Shown here: piece by piece, positions 24,799-36,429 of the stretch
Layout: each line of letters opens with the position of its first letter
Numbering within the stretch: position 1 is the first letter of the stretch
Assembly: GCA_030704615.1 (NCBI GenBank)
Contig: CM060733.1
Span: 20,524,001-20,588,000 of the forward strand
DNA: 64,000 nt
Direction: 5' to 3'
From: Takakia lepidozioides
Taxonomy: Eukaryota; Streptophyta; Takakiopsida; Takakiales; Takakiaceae
Notes under the pieces: model-generated
What the model was told of the DNA's origin: nothing
The model's database searches: none
The model's input: the letters and a program-made list of their open reading frames with translations, nothing else
Translations under genes and position numbers: made by a program

Positions 24799-25878
24799 AT
24801 GGGGTCGGGCAAGTCAAAGCGAAAGCGGAACGGCCTGAAAGATGATGATCCTGGTGAGCCCGATGGGGGCGACGTGTCACCGAAGCGGCCATTTGAGGAA
24901 GCGATGCATGCCTTTGGAAGCGAGGCCACTCAAGGACGGGAGGAATCTGAGGAGTCGGAGCCCGAGGAATCCCTGAGAGCTCCGACAGACCAACAGATGT
25001 CTCCCATGCCAGCAGCCTTTTGGGAAGGGTTGTTGGCGCAGTTTGGTGGGACGTTGAAAGACGTGTTGAAGGCGACTAATGTCACTTCCACTAAGGCAAA
25101 GTTTAAGGTGAAGCCTAAGGAACCTGGCACCTTCGAGGGCGTCCAAAATCGGAGGGCACTCAACACCTGGCTCTTGGAGCTAGAGCAGTACTTCCGGGCG
25201 GCCAAGTTGGATGACGAAGATCGGGTGGAAGTGGCTCCCACCTATTTGAGGGGCTATGCTCAACAATGGTGGCAGAAACGCCTTCACGACCGAGGTCCAA
25301 ACCCGGAGACCTTGAACTGGAGTGGGTTCAAGGAACTCATGAAGAGACAATTTGTGCTCCTCAACGCATCATGGCTCACCCGGGACAAGATGAGGAATTT
25401 GAAGCAAACGGATGACATTCGGGGATATGTTCAGGCTTTCAATGTGCTGTTGCTCAAAGTCGCGGACATGGCAGAACCAGAAATGGTCTTCAACTTTGTG
25501 GCGGGACTAGCCCCATGGGCCAGACGGAAGTTGGAGGAGAAGCCACCTAAGACTTTGAACGAGGCAATTGAAAGGGCTGAATGTTTCTCGGATGTCCCTA
25601 GGGGCGAAAGACAAGGCCATACGGAGCTGAACCACAAGAAGGTCCGGCGGGAAGATGACTCCTTCCGACCGAAAAAGAAGTGGGATAGGCCACGCGGCGA
25701 CAATGGCACATGGAAATCGAAGGGAGGCCCTCACACGTCAAGACGACACCCGGTGCCCCGAAAGGAAAACCAAGTGCGGCGGCTTATGGCGGACAGAAGG
25801 CGACCTTCGATGGAGTGTGCTTTAATTGCGGGGAGCCCGAGCACACGGCCAAGAAGTGTACGAATCCCCGACAATTGA
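24799..25878 (+). CDS. gag polyprotein of the chromovirus
   Basis: ATG at 24799 opens a 359-residue frame. The central part ([12 protein letters not shown], then [13 protein letters not shown]) is the Retrotrans_gag capsid region. The frame ends with a nonsense-like basic tail at 25878, whereas the CCHC zinc knuckle that normally ends Gag ([14 protein letters not shown], about 25818-25860) is in the overlapping pol frame. Thus either a single-base change or a programmed frameshift separates the two. Capsid packaging role is known for the family. Confidence 0.85.
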   Translation: MGSGKSKRKRNGLKDDDPGEPDGGDVSPKRPFEEAMHAFGSEATQGREESEESEPEESLRAPTDQQMSPMPAAFWEGLLAQFGGTLKDVLKATNVTSTKAKFKVKPKEPGTFEGVQNRRALNTWLLELEQYFRAAKLDDEDRVEVAPTYLRGYAQQWWQKRLHDRGPNPETLNWSGFKELMKRQFVLLNASWLTRDKMRNLKQTDDIRGYVQAFNVLLLKVADMAEPEMVFNFVAGLAPWARRKLEEKPPKTLNEAIERAECFSDVPRGERQGHTELNHKKVRREDDSFRPKKKWDRPRGDNGTWKSKGGPHTSRRHPVPRKENQVRRLMADRRRPSMECALIAGSPSTRPRSVRIPDN

Positions 25879-28800
25879 ACATGACTCGGGCAACCACGGA
25901 GTTATCCGAAGCCTCCATCAGCCGCTTGGTGGAGGCGGTGGTCGCCAAGACTTGCAAGGTAGGCAACTACTCTTGTGAGTTGTATCAGGAAACTGGCGCC
26001 TTACGTAAAGGGAGTCAGTTAATGTTTGTGAGTGGGATAATCTCCGGAACTAACGTATCGTTGTTGGTGGACACAGGAGCGTCGCACTCCTTCATGATAC
26101 CGGCAACGGCACGGAAGCTGGGACTCCTGACAAGTGATGTGGGGGCCTCGATTGAGGTGCGTTCTGCTAAAGGAGAACCACAATTGGCGACGAGGTTGGC
26201 GTTCGATGTTTCTCTTCAGTTCGGGAGTTGGGAGGGACGTGAGAACTTCACCATTTGTGAGATCGATGGAGTGGATCTCATTTTGGGGATGACATTTTTA
26301 AGCAGATCCGGAGCGATCATAGATGGCCGCAAAAGAGTAGTCACGCTACCGTGTGGGAATGGTGGCAAAGTTTTACGAGTGTCGGAAACGCCCAACCCCG
26401 TGGGAGGGCAAATAAACCTTCTGTCAGCAAGGGAGTGGGCCGTGGAAGAGCCACACGAGCCCCAGTTTTTGCTTTACGTAAGACAAGTAAAGGAAAAAGG
26501 CGATGGGGAGCCGAACCCAGATTGGATCAAGGGGATTTTGGAGAAATATCAGGATGTGATGCCGGAGGATTTACCAAGCGGCTTGCCACCGCGAAGAGGA
26601 GTTGACCACAAAATTGAGGTGATACCGGGATCGGAGCCGCCTGCCAAGGCACCCTACCAGTTGAGCCACAGAGAGTTGGTCGAACTGAAGACTCAGCTCA
26701 AGGATCTAATGTCAAAGGGGTACATCCGGCCGAGTAAATCACCTTACGGAGCCCCGGTGCTATTCGCAGACAAGAAGGATGGGACGCTGCGGATGTGTGT
26801 CGATTACAGGGCTCTGAATAAGGCGACTATCAAAAACCGATACCCTTTGCCAAGGATCGATGACCTCTTCGATCGGTTGGCAAGAGCGAAGTATTTCAGC
26901 CGGATCGATTTGCGCTCCAGATATCATCAAATTCGAGTGGCGGAAGGAGATGAGGAAAAGATCGCGTGTAGGACAAGGTATGGTTCCTATGAGTTCTTGG
27001 TGATGCCCTTTGGGCTCACCAACGCACTTGCAACCTTTAGCACGCTAATGAACAGCCTTTTCCAGGAGTGGTTGGATGACTTTGTGATCGTGTACATTGA
27101 CGACATCTTGGTGTACTCGAAAACAAAGGAAGAGCACCTGGAGCACCTCAAAAAGGTGTTCCAGAAATTACGAGAAATGAAGCTGTATGCCAAAACTTCA
27201 AAGTGCAAATTCGGGGTCACAAAAGTGGAGTTCTTGGGGCATGTGATTACACAGGATGGGATCAAAATGGATGACAGAAAGGTGAGAGCAATCTTGGACT
27301 GGGAGCCTCCGACTTCGATCCCAGGAGTGCGATCCTTTTTAGGACTCGCCTCCTATTACCGAAAGTATGTGAGAAATTTCGCCAAGATCGCGGGGCCGCT
27401 GTCAGACCTCCTGTGTAAATCCAAAGTCTGGGTATGGAACACCTTTTGTGGCCAAGCTTTTGCCAAGTTGAAGCAGCAGATGGCGGAAGCTCCAGTCCTG
27501 AAAATCCCGGAGTTCGACCGCCCATTTGAGATTCATACGGATGCGTCGGACTTCGCGATTGGAGGTTTTCTCATGCAGGAGGGACGTCCAGTGGCTTATG
27601 AAAGTAAGAAACTGAATGAAGTGGAGCGGCGGTGGCCAACGCACGAGAAAGAAATGAAGGCGGTGGTGCATTGCCTTGAGCTTTGGCGCCACTATATTGG
27701 CTCCAACCCGGTGAAGGTGTTCACGGACAATGTCACGGTGAAGTATTTTGCCACGCGGCCTAAGTTGTCCCCAAAACAAATTAGGTGGCAAGACACTTTG
27801 GCACTGTTCGACGTGGATATCCAGTACAAACCGGGACGGGATAATGTGGTGGCCGATGCTTTAAGTATAAAGCAGCAGCTCATGATGGTGTACAGGGGCG
27901 AGACGGCGCTCCAAAGGAAGATTCGGAAGGCTTACTGGAAGGATGAGATGGCGAAGTCCGTGACGCGGGACTTGAGGATGGGGGTTAAATCGCAGTTCCA
28001 CTTGCAAAATGGAATGCTCCGGTATAAGCAAAAACGTCTCTATGTGCCGATGGGAGGGATCAGAGATAGTCTCTTGAGAGAATGTCATGATGGCCCGCTT
28101 GCGGGCCACGGCGGAGCCAAGCGCACCGCGGCACTCCTGAAGAAAAAGTATTTCTGGCCCAAACTGAGGGAGGAGGCTGAGGAGTACGTCAAGACATGCA
28201 CCACATGCCAACAAAACCGGAGCGAGTACAAAAAGCAAGTGGGGCTGTTACAACCCTTGCCGATTCCAGAGGGGTCTTGGGAAAGTGTCTCGATGGACTT
28301 CATGACTGCTATGCCGCTGTCAAAAGGATTCGACGCAATCATAGTGATGGTGGATAGGTTCAGTAAAATGGGTCATTTCATCCCCACCAAGGAGACGGCA
28401 ACGGCGCAGGAGACGGGGCGACTTTACTTCGCCCACGTCTTCAAGCATCATGGACTCCCGAAGGATATTGTCTCGGACCGCGATCCAAAGTTTACTAGTA
28501 AATTTTGGAGGGTACTTTGGAAGAAAATGGGGACGAGGCTCAAAATGAGCACCGCCTTCCGACCTACGACGGACGGCCAAACGGAAAGGGTGAATTCCGT
28601 GGTGAAGTAGATCTTGCGGAATTGCGTGTCAGCAGACCAATCGGACTGGGTGGAGCACTTGGATGCGGCAGAGTTCTGTTATAATAACACAAAACATTCC
28701 GCAACAGTAGTTTCCCCTTTCGTATTGGTCTATGGAAAAGCACCTCTGGTGCCGACAAGTTGGGCCGCCCAAGACGTTGAGGAACCGGCAGCAGCGGCAG

Positions 28801-29369
28801 TGCTGGAAAAACGCGAGCGTTTGTTGAAGCTCGCAAAGTACAACATTGCCAAAGCTAGGAAACGGTATGAACGGCAGACGAATCGGAAGCGGAGGGAGGT
28901 TAAGTTTGAGGCAGGCATGGAGGTCTGGTTGAACATCAAAAATTTTGGACTACCTCCGAAAGTGAGACCGAAGTTTGTACCTCCGTATGCGAGACCCTTT
29001 TACATCCGGAAGGTTATGAATGAGGATGTGTATGAATTGGAGCTGCCGGCAAATAATAAGGTGCATCCGGTATTCCACGTCTCCCTTTTGAAGCCTTACT
29101 TCAAAGATGAAGCGCGTCCAAATCGGCCTCAAGTTTTGCGTCCGCCACCTGTGCTGTTGGATCATGAAAATGAACCTGAGTACGAGGTGGAGGCAATGCT
29201 TAAGTCGAGGAGGTTCAAGAATCGAGAAACGGAGTATCTCGTGAAATGGAAGGGCTATCATCATGTGGAGGCATCTTGGGTGCGTGCCTCAGAAGCGGAA
29301 GAAGCGTTGATGGGGACATCAACCTTAGAGCGTGGGGGAGGAAATGCATGCTTAGCCCGGCTTAGCTAG
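25710..29369 (+). pseudogene. pol polyprotein of the chromovirus, interrupted by one stop codon
   Basis: Domains in order: zinc knuckle (about 25818), aspartic protease with [11 protein letters not shown] (about 26062), reverse transcriptase with [19 protein letters not shown] and the catalytic YIDD (about 27090), RNase H ([11 protein letters not shown], about 27525; [14 protein letters not shown]), integrase zinc motif (TCTTCQ) and DDE core ([27 protein letters not shown]), then after the TAG at 28608-28610 the frame continues to 29369 with the integrase C-terminus and a chromodomain (YLVKWKGY, about 29238). The stop falls right after the integrase core where the family usually has Gln. Catalytic residues are intact by eye. 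The product is truncated before the chromodomain, so this copy is probably not autonomous. Confidence 0.93.
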
Positions 29370-30215
29370 CTCAGGAATCCAATTGCAAAAACTTGTATTG
29401 TACAAATTTTGTTATTAAAGGAATGGTTTCCAAATGTTGTGCGTCCTATTTTGTTTGGAATGGTGATGCATGGTATGGTTGGCTAGTGTGTAGAATGCAT
29501 GCTAAGCTTACAAAGTGGGAGAGATAAATTGGATTAATCGTGTGTTTGTGTAGTGCCGAAATCGGATGACTCCCACCCAAGGGGCAAGGAAACTTGCACC
29601 TTCATTGGGAGTTCACGTGCTAGTGCGCACCTGGCGCGTGCACGTACTATAACTGCGCTACCGAGGGGGTTGCCTTGTAGTGCGGGCTAATGCGGAAGCT
29701 ACGTGCTTCCGTTCACGTACTATAATCGTGTAGCCTCGGGACGAAGTCGTAGTGCGGCTTCGGTGTGTTCCCGTACCTCAGGCCAGCATTCCAAAGCGGA
29801 CCCAATTGTAGTGATTGAGGCACACGGTTGGTTCAAGGTTATCTTCCTAGTCAAAAAGGGTTTAAGGCGAACCCTTGCTCAAGGTGATGCCAAAAGCGAC
29901 ATCACGAGCGGTCGCAAGCAAATGTTGTTGCAGTAAGGCGATTCGATCCTCGGGGAGGATCGATCCTTGGCCCTGAAGTGGGTCAAGAAGAGTGCACTGG
30001 GAGGGGCTTGAGAGGCTCCACCCTTGGCCAGGACTTGGAGGAAGTCGGCCGAACTAGCTAGTGGAGAGAAGAGTCAAGTAGGGGTTTGGTTCTTAGCCAT
30101 GGGACGCCATGGTGCGGAAACAAACTCCTTGATGTGGGACGCCACAACTTGGATGTTCGTTTCTACAAAATGGACAAGTCGATGAGGACATCGACTCCCT
30201 GTTGGTAGGGGTGTG
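29370..30215 (+). other. Non-coding 3' region of the chromovirus
   Basis: Between the end of pol and the 3' LTR. It contains short repeated phrases (CGTACTATAA twice, TAGTGCGG twice) but no coding frame of note. A clear polypurine tract next to the LTR is not obvious; the last bases before it read GGTAGGGGTG. Confidence 0.6.
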
Positions 30216-30940
30216 TGTCGCGGCCCTTTGCCTTGAGGGCAGGGGGTCGGGTTGCAGAGGGGCTGCCCTTATGGTGGGGGCGGTGGCAGCAATAGGTACG
30301 GGGGGCTGAAGCAACCTCAAGTGCCCAAGGCACTCAAGGAGGTGGAGGCACTCACCAGGAGGAGCCCCGCACACCGGGTTGCGGTAGGGGTGGCTCCACA
30401 AGGGGTGGTGGTAGCTTAGTGGGACTTAGTGGGGGTGGCATAGGACTCACCATGGGGGCGGAGACCTTGTGGTGGGAGTCGTGGGGAGTCTTGGGACTCA
30501 TCACGGTCCAAGGGGACCGTGGTGGGTGGGCCAAGACTCACCGCGACTCATCACCGGGAATCGAGGGTTTTCGTGGTGGTTCGCCATAAAATGGTGGTGT
30601 TGTTTGTGAAACCCCCGCGGACAGTCACAGAAGTATATATAGGGAGTAGTAACCCCGAGAACGGTGCAAGCCCGTTGGTATCCAAAAACTAGTGAGTAAG
30701 CGTGCGAGCCGGAAAGCGACCAAGGTGTGGGGAGCTATTCCGGACTGTCATCGACCAAAGGGAATTTCCACTAGGCCCAAATTGGGAGAGGGTCTAGTGG
30801 AGGAGTAAAGGGGGACCGTTAGGCCCCGGTGAGCAGCCGAAGCTCCAAGTTGGCCCGGCGGCCAGTTTAGGAGTTAGGCGTGCGCATCAAGTGAGTAACT
30901 ATGACTTGAAGGGGAGCTTACCGAAGTGAGGTGTGCGACA
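30216..30940 (+). repeat. 3' LTR
   Basis: Same length (725 bp) and ends (TGTCGC...GCGACA) as the 5' LTR, with about 14 base substitutions by eye. Confidence 0.95.
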
Positions 30941-30945
30941 AATAG

Positions 30946-31646
30946 TGCCAGGACTACAACAAGGTACATTGGGCTGCAGGTCATGTGTTGCAAGGGCTAC
31001 TGAATGATTTCCATGAATGCCCGAGTGCCTGAATCCCCTTGGTGTCATAGTAACGGACTGTTGTTTTGGTTATTGTAGGTATCACTGCTCATATGGTCCA
31101 CATGACAGAATTAAGTCCCTCTTGGAGGTTACCCCTGCAATGGCACACAAGAAACGCCGAGTGAAGCTTGCAAAGAAGAAGGGGAGGAAGCCAAGAGTCA
31201 CAGCTGCTTCCACTGAAGCAAAGGCAAAACAAATGAGGACCACACAAACAAAATTGGGGGAAGGCATCAATCGGGGATGCATGTGCAGGTTTGTAGTGAA
31301 GCAATGATATGTGGACCCTCATATTGCAGAGCTGGTCTATTATGAAAAGACACATGTGAATGGGGTTGGATAGGTCTGCCATAGACTTGCGCATCAAGTA
31401 GGTCGTGTTTCATTAGCTCCCCACCTAAGCGATGAGATGAAATCATGGGTGTTACACAACCTCCATCTCAGACTAAGCATCAACAAGATAATGGCCAAGC
31501 ACATGCAGAAGGTGAGGGAAATCATGGATGGGGGGTTAGAGGTTACTCGTGACACCTTCCTTCTTTCAAATGACATCCGAAATATTGCCAACAAGTGCGA
31601 TGAAGAAACTTTCAAAAAACACTCAAATGATGCTTTAAGTGTCTGA
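30946..31646 (+). pseudogene. MULE-like transposase N-terminal fragment
   Basis: In one frame from about 31081 to 31646 the translation has a basic segment (KKRRVKLAKKKGRKPRV), then CMCRF, YYEKTHVNGVG and VCH in the C-C-H-H order of the WRKY-GCM1-like zinc cluster of Mutator-like transposases, then SDEMKSWVLHNLHLRLS and FLLSNDIRNIAN, typical of the segment before the MULE DDE domain. TGA at 31305-31307 and TAG at 31371-31373 interrupt it. No DDE domain follows, so it is a truncated relic. The upstream frame at 30946-31044 continues the frame broken by the chromovirus insertion. Confidence 0.55.
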
Positions 31647-31849
31647 ATGTAGGTGCATGAAAACCCAGGAACCGTTTTCACCCTTCAACCCAGAGTCATC
31701 CATATGTTCACACAGAACTTGCTGAGATTTAATAAATTGGTGTGAAACCAACCAGTTACCAATGCTTCTGAACATATACTTGTTGAAACAGTCCTAGTCC
31801 GAAGTATTGGGCATTCTGTCACTGCACAATACATGTAAGCAAGGAAACG
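31647..31849. other. Spacer between two transposon relics
   Basis: No feature recognised. Confidence 0.4.
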
Positions 31850-32640
31850 ACACTATGAAGTGAACCGACTTTCCTGGGACGTTTACACCGTCTGTGTGTG
31901 AGGGGAGCTGGAGTGGTGGCCACAGGGAGGACAAGGCTGCTGCAATCTCCAACTTTCCGTGGGGGTTTGGGCATTGCATATGGAGGCTCGTGCAATGGGT
32001 GACCGTCAAGCTCGTGCAAAATAATGTCTTGAAGTTCATACCTTTCCTCACGCACGGCCTCAGCAGGGAACCAGTCTGATGTCAGCTGCAAAGAAAGAAA
32101 AACAAACAATGAACAAACAATGATCATTGGAAGAAATTCATACAATTTTCGGAAGGATATTCATGTTCATTCTACTTGATACATGGATTCAGGGCAATAG
32201 GTAAGTCCACGTGTGGCATGGAGCACGGCCTTCTTCCAAGGTACGGCAACAAGAAGCTAGAAATGCATACACATTGTACTCACTTGCATAAAATTGGCAC
32301 AATAAGGGCTTCAACACCCTCAGTCCTGAAGAAGGGGAACTGTCTTTGCATTCAAGTCCGTACAAAGTCGACTTGATTTGCCTGCTTTGCACAATGATAT
32401 CCATGTGAAGCTATCTACAACACGGATTTTATTGCACACATGTTCAGGAAGAGAAAGTATTTTAACTGACACCCAGAAGTCCATCAGATGGTCACTGATC
32501 CACCCCCTTGCAAAGAGCAAGTCATCTGCATTTTCTAGTCTAAAAGGAACTTGCGAAACCCGAGAGCCCTTCAAAAACCATATGTCATGTGTTTTTGCCA
32601 CCACTGCACCACTGGCCCGCTTGCAAAAAAGGCACATACC
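31850..32640 (-). pseudogene. Ulp1-like (C48) cysteine protease relic
   Basis: On the minus strand, 32637-32320 reads ADDLLFARGWISDHLMDFWV followed by IRVVDSFTWISL, resembling the entry segment of Ulp1/SENP proteases (W-L/I-x-D-x-x-M/I-x-F). A changed frame then gives EALIVPILCK before a GTGAGT donor, and after an acceptor at about 32090 a segment with DIILHELDGHP and RKVGDCSS, where GDCS may stand for the catalytic Asp-Cys region. Frames change between pieces, so it is degenerate. Ulp1-like genes are carried by some MULEs (Kaonashi type), which fits the MULE relic next to it. Family call is tentative. Confidence 0.4.
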
Positions 32641-33464
32641 TCATTGCTATGAGAATCCGCCCACATAATTATGCACATGCGGGCCACTTGCAAACTGTGG
32701 ATGGAAGGTATACCATATCATGCATGAAAAAAGGTGCACAGGCATCGCAACTCACAATACGTTTTCGAGGCCATCATGTATCCTGCACATCCAGGAGCCC
32801 AATATGTCAATGCATGTGCAACGTCGAACATACAACATTTCCAATCTGGAGAGGAGCGACCGTTCACATTCAAAAACCACAATGGCACTGGATACCTGGA
32901 CATGGTTTTGTTGCGCTGCAATGCAAGTGCTGGTTGGGGCAGCGCATCCTTTGCCTTGGCAGCAACCATGGTATGGATGGGCTTGGGTTTGGCAAAGGTG
33001 GTAGTGGTTGCATTTTTATTGAATGCCCGAACGCTGCCATCTACATCACCAGGAAATCATGTAGTAGCCGTTGTACTGTGAGGTGTATCAGCACCATCAA
33101 ACAAGATGTGGTAAGGTCGCATAGGCGAAGGCACTGCGAGAACCATCGCATTGGGGGTGGGAGGCTTTGTCCCATGTTTAAGCATTGAGTTAGTTGGGGT
33201 CACGGAAGATCCGACAGTGCTTACTGCATGTACAATAGCACCCTCATCAGTGGAATATCGCATACTAAGGGGTGGTGGACTTTGAAACTCAGTTATGTCA
33301 CTGAGGGTTTGTTCTGAAGTGAAAGAGGCCACAGGGGGAAGCGGTCGACACAATTCAGGAAATACCTAAGTGGCGCTTAGTTCCATTTCAAGTTGAGTCA
33401 TGGGACCTGGTTGTGGGCACTGTATGTCGTCACAAGTTTCTTCAGTAGGCAGGATCGTTTGGGG
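32641..33464. other. Probable continuation of degenerate transposon sequence
   Basis: Minus-strand frames 32969-32718 and 33353-33057 have protein-like composition but no family motif. They lie in line with the minus-strand relics on both sides and may be further decayed parts of the same element. Confidence 0.35.
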
Positions 33465-34793
33465 CTAAGGGAGGACATGATCCGAGAGCACATGTTCCAC
33501 CACGGCATTGTTGGTGTCATCAAAAGGTGTGGAATTGCATGCCATGTTAGCGGCCAAAAGGAGTGCCCCCATGTTCGTATTTGTACTTAGGTCAACGAGT
33601 GCGCTTGACTGCAGTTCAGGGACAACCGCATCCTTATGTCCACACTTGGCATTGCAGAAACGTGCCTCATCCCTTGTGAGCCTCTCAATGTGGACCTCAT
33701 AGAGGATTTGTCGGGCAGCCTCAAGTTTGTCATGTAGGCTGGATTCCCCGTAGTCAAGACAGCCTACACACCAACCTCCGCATTTTGAAAATGTGGCCGT
33801 GACAAGAAAAGAACTGAGAACAACACCAAGGACATTGTTAAGAAGCACCAGGAACTCAAATGCAATAGCACAAACCGTGGTAAGGGCAATACACACCAGG
33901 TGGACAAGGAAGCCAGCCCATGTCGACATCCTCCCGATGCCTCGAAATGACATTGAAGTCGTTCAAGGCTTTTTTCTTGTCCCCTGCACCATCAGTTGGT
34001 ATACTCCCACACCACAATATTCTGAAGGCAAGAGGATTCAGAACGGCGAGGTCACGCACAGCCCTGCATCGGACCTCGCGCATCAACCCATGCAGATCTT
34101 CAAAAAGGTGCTCGCAGTCCGCACTCCCAGAAGGGCTGCAAGTCCTTCGCACACCTGGGTTCGGGCTTCCTCGTATGGGGGCATGCCTTCGTACAGGAAG
34201 TATCCAATATCCAGGAAATTCTCACCCGCATTTGTAATGGCACACTGGCCATCTTCTGTGTTGAGAAGATGATTTCGCAGAGTTAACAAGATGGAGTTTC
34301 GGGGAATTGGTTTCATGTTGTGAACGTGAGACATCAAAACCTGACGGAACACCCTGCTGAAAAGCGGAATGTTTGGAGGTGGAGCGTGGTGGCGAGCAGC
34401 CTGAAGAATGACCATCAACCTATTAGATTCATCCTCAGAATGTGTGAACATATCGGGGGGCAGCTCAGGGATCTCACCTGCTGCAATAATTTGGTACAGA
34501 GGGGACCAACCCCAGATTCCCTCCTATTTCTCATCATATTGTTCTCTATCCCATTTTTCCATGTTGTCGTCAACGAACTGTCGTCTACGAGCCTCCAACT
34601 TAGACTCAGCTCCAACTCCTTTCATTTCGAAATCCAACAATGCCATGGCATATTTGTGTGCCATCACCAGTTGGCATTCCGCCAACTGAGCGGGATGGTC
34701 ACGAGTTACTCCAGGACGTATGGCAAATAGCTCCACCACATTTTGCAGAGCTGTCTTCTCCTCTGGAGGTGCATCAAACTGCTCCCCCGCCAT
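33465..34793 (-). pseudogene. Degenerate gene of unknown family with membrane segments
   Basis: An ATG at 34793 starts a frame (MAGEQFDAPPEEKTALQ) rich in charged residues. It meets TAG at 34524-34526 and stays open on the same strand in three overlapping frames: to 34083 (ENFLDIGYFLYEGMPPYEEA), then 34152-33856 (HLFEDLHGLMREVRCRAVRD), then 33953-33465, where two hydrophobic stretches (FLVHLVCIALTTVCAIAFEF and LLNNVLGVVLSSFLVTATF) look like transmembrane helices and precede a Cys-rich part (CGGWCVGC, CNAKCGHKD). The three pieces join at frame changes without clear introns. I do not recognise the protein; given the neighbours, it could be a transposon accessory gene. Confidence 0.45.
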
Positions 34794-35297
34794 TGCAGAG
34801 ACATGGAGCTGGTCAGAAGTAGAAGAAGACTAACCAAAAACCCTAAACTTGAAAGGCAACTTCAAACAAAATGCAAAGACATGCATCATCAACGAAGGAG
34901 TTGTGACCATGAAGGTGCAAGCCAAGAAGAAGGTGTGTTACCTGTCATTTAAGCCACCATTGACCAAAAGCGTTGCCCATCATTTGGTCCCCGAACTCAA
35001 ATTTCCCAATAAGAGCCACGAGACGGTTGAGAAAATAAGGCTCGTCCAAAGATGGAAATCTGTCGGGCAACAAGTCGAACTTCATCAGATAGGTTAGTAG
35101 CAAGGTTTGGAGAATTTGGAAGTAATTCGTGTGATTGGTAGCTATTTTCTTCCTCTTGCTTTCCATTTTCTGTCTGTTGCAGTCCATTTGCGTGCTTCAT
35201 GTTTTAGTGTGAGTTCTTGCTTTTACATTCCAGCAACCTTTTGCTCTGCTGGAGGATTCTTCAGGAGGAGGGTAGTGGATTTGGAGTGGGCGCTGAT
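34794..35297. other. Non-coding spacer
   Basis: No recognised gene. It lies between the minus-strand relic and a divergent plus-strand zinc-finger fragment, so it may once have held a shared promoter. Confidence 0.35.
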
Positions 35298-35734
35298 ATG
35301 GTGAAACAATCCTCTATTCGCGAAGCACGTTGGACGTACAATGAAACGTAAGACTCTGATGAGTGGGAAAATCCCATATGCGAGGCTCACTCAGAGGCAA
35401 GGGTTGAGCAGCCCGGTGATAATAATAGGAAGCCATTCAAGTGTATCCATTGTCTTAAGCAATGTAAAGATAAGAAGAAACTTAACATTCACAGGATAAA
35501 TGGCTGTGATGCTGCTGTGGGAAAAGGTGGGCCTAAACTCAAAATGTACCCTGTTTTTGAAAAGGGGAAGAGACACATCATGGAGGGTGTTCTTAGTAAG
35601 CACGAGATGAAGCCTCCTTCCTGCAAGTTGATGAAGACAAGGGTAGAACGTGAGGAGACGACGGTAGCAGAGACTACACGAGAACCTAAGCGCATGAAGC
35701 ACATACTTCTTCGGAAGGAGCCGGGAGTGGACCC

Positions 35735-35765
<31 letters not shown>

Positions 35766-35924
35766 TTCGAGTTGTTGGACGCACCTCCTGCGCTGCCACA
35801 GCAGACTGTTAGACCTCGGCGCATTCAAAATGACTCATTGGACGCGTCTCCGCCATCACAGGAAAGTCTTCCATTTGAACGCATTGTGAAGTCTACGTTT
35901 GTAGGACCTCATACCGTGCCATAG
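35298..35924 (+). pseudogene. Zinc-finger protein relic (C2HC/C2H2-like)
   Basis: ATG at 35298 opens a frame interrupted by TAA at 35349-35351 and open again to 35924. After the stop comes a Cys/His finger-like motif (CIHCLKQCKDKKKLNIHRI, then Cys), a basic stretch (HEMKPPSC, REPKRMKHILLRKE) and a run of about ten Asp from a GAC/GAT repeat (35740-35765). It may be a transposon-encoded or captured DNA-binding protein. No family can be named. Confidence 0.45.
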
Positions 35925-36429
35925 CAAAGTCTTCGACCCGAAGTACAGGTTGGAGTTGCATCTTCAAGTAGACAAGAGGGCAGACCTCAAATGCACATTG
36001 TGAAGTCCACACCCCATGCACTGCTAAGTAGAGAAGAGGCCAGGGAAGGCTTTGTGAAACCCTATACTGAAGTCGAATGAGTAATCGCTTCACCGCCACA
36101 GCTCAGTCAACAGTTTATAACAGCCGCGATGCATACTGTGTAAGGAAGTGCTTGTAACACCGCTTCCGCCGGGATCATACATTTTGGGCCATGCAAACGC
36201 TAGGAAGCTTGGAGAACCTGTCATATGGCTGGCATGAATTAAATCAATCAAGCATTGACGTGGGGAGTGACAGCTCGACAGGTCCACTATGTGCGTGCGA
36301 ATTGGACGCAAAAGGCACGAAAGCATGATCATTGCGATCTCTCTAGGCCATATATGAGTATGTGTCACATCTTGTCATGTAAGCCGTCTATCATCATGGG
36401 TGATTGCAGCACATGGATCATGTTACATT
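35925..36429. other. Non-coding spacer
   Basis: No feature recognised. Confidence 0.4.

Larger units (their letters stand above)
24019..30940 (+). mobile_element. Ty3/gypsy chromovirus LTR retrotransposon, full-length but disabled
   Basis: Two 725 bp LTRs (24019-24743, 30216-30940) enclose a primer-binding site, gag, pol (protease, reverse transcriptase, RNase H, integrase) and a C-terminal chromodomain, the order of Ty3/gypsy chromoviruses. About 14 substitutions and no length change separate the LTRs by eye, roughly 98% identity, so insertion was fairly recent. Flanking pentamers AACAG (24014-24018) and AATAG (30941-30945) look like a 5 bp target duplication with one change. A stop codon splits pol and gag is out of frame with pol. 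About 0.85 kb of non-coding DNA precedes the 3' LTR. Confidence 0.95.
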
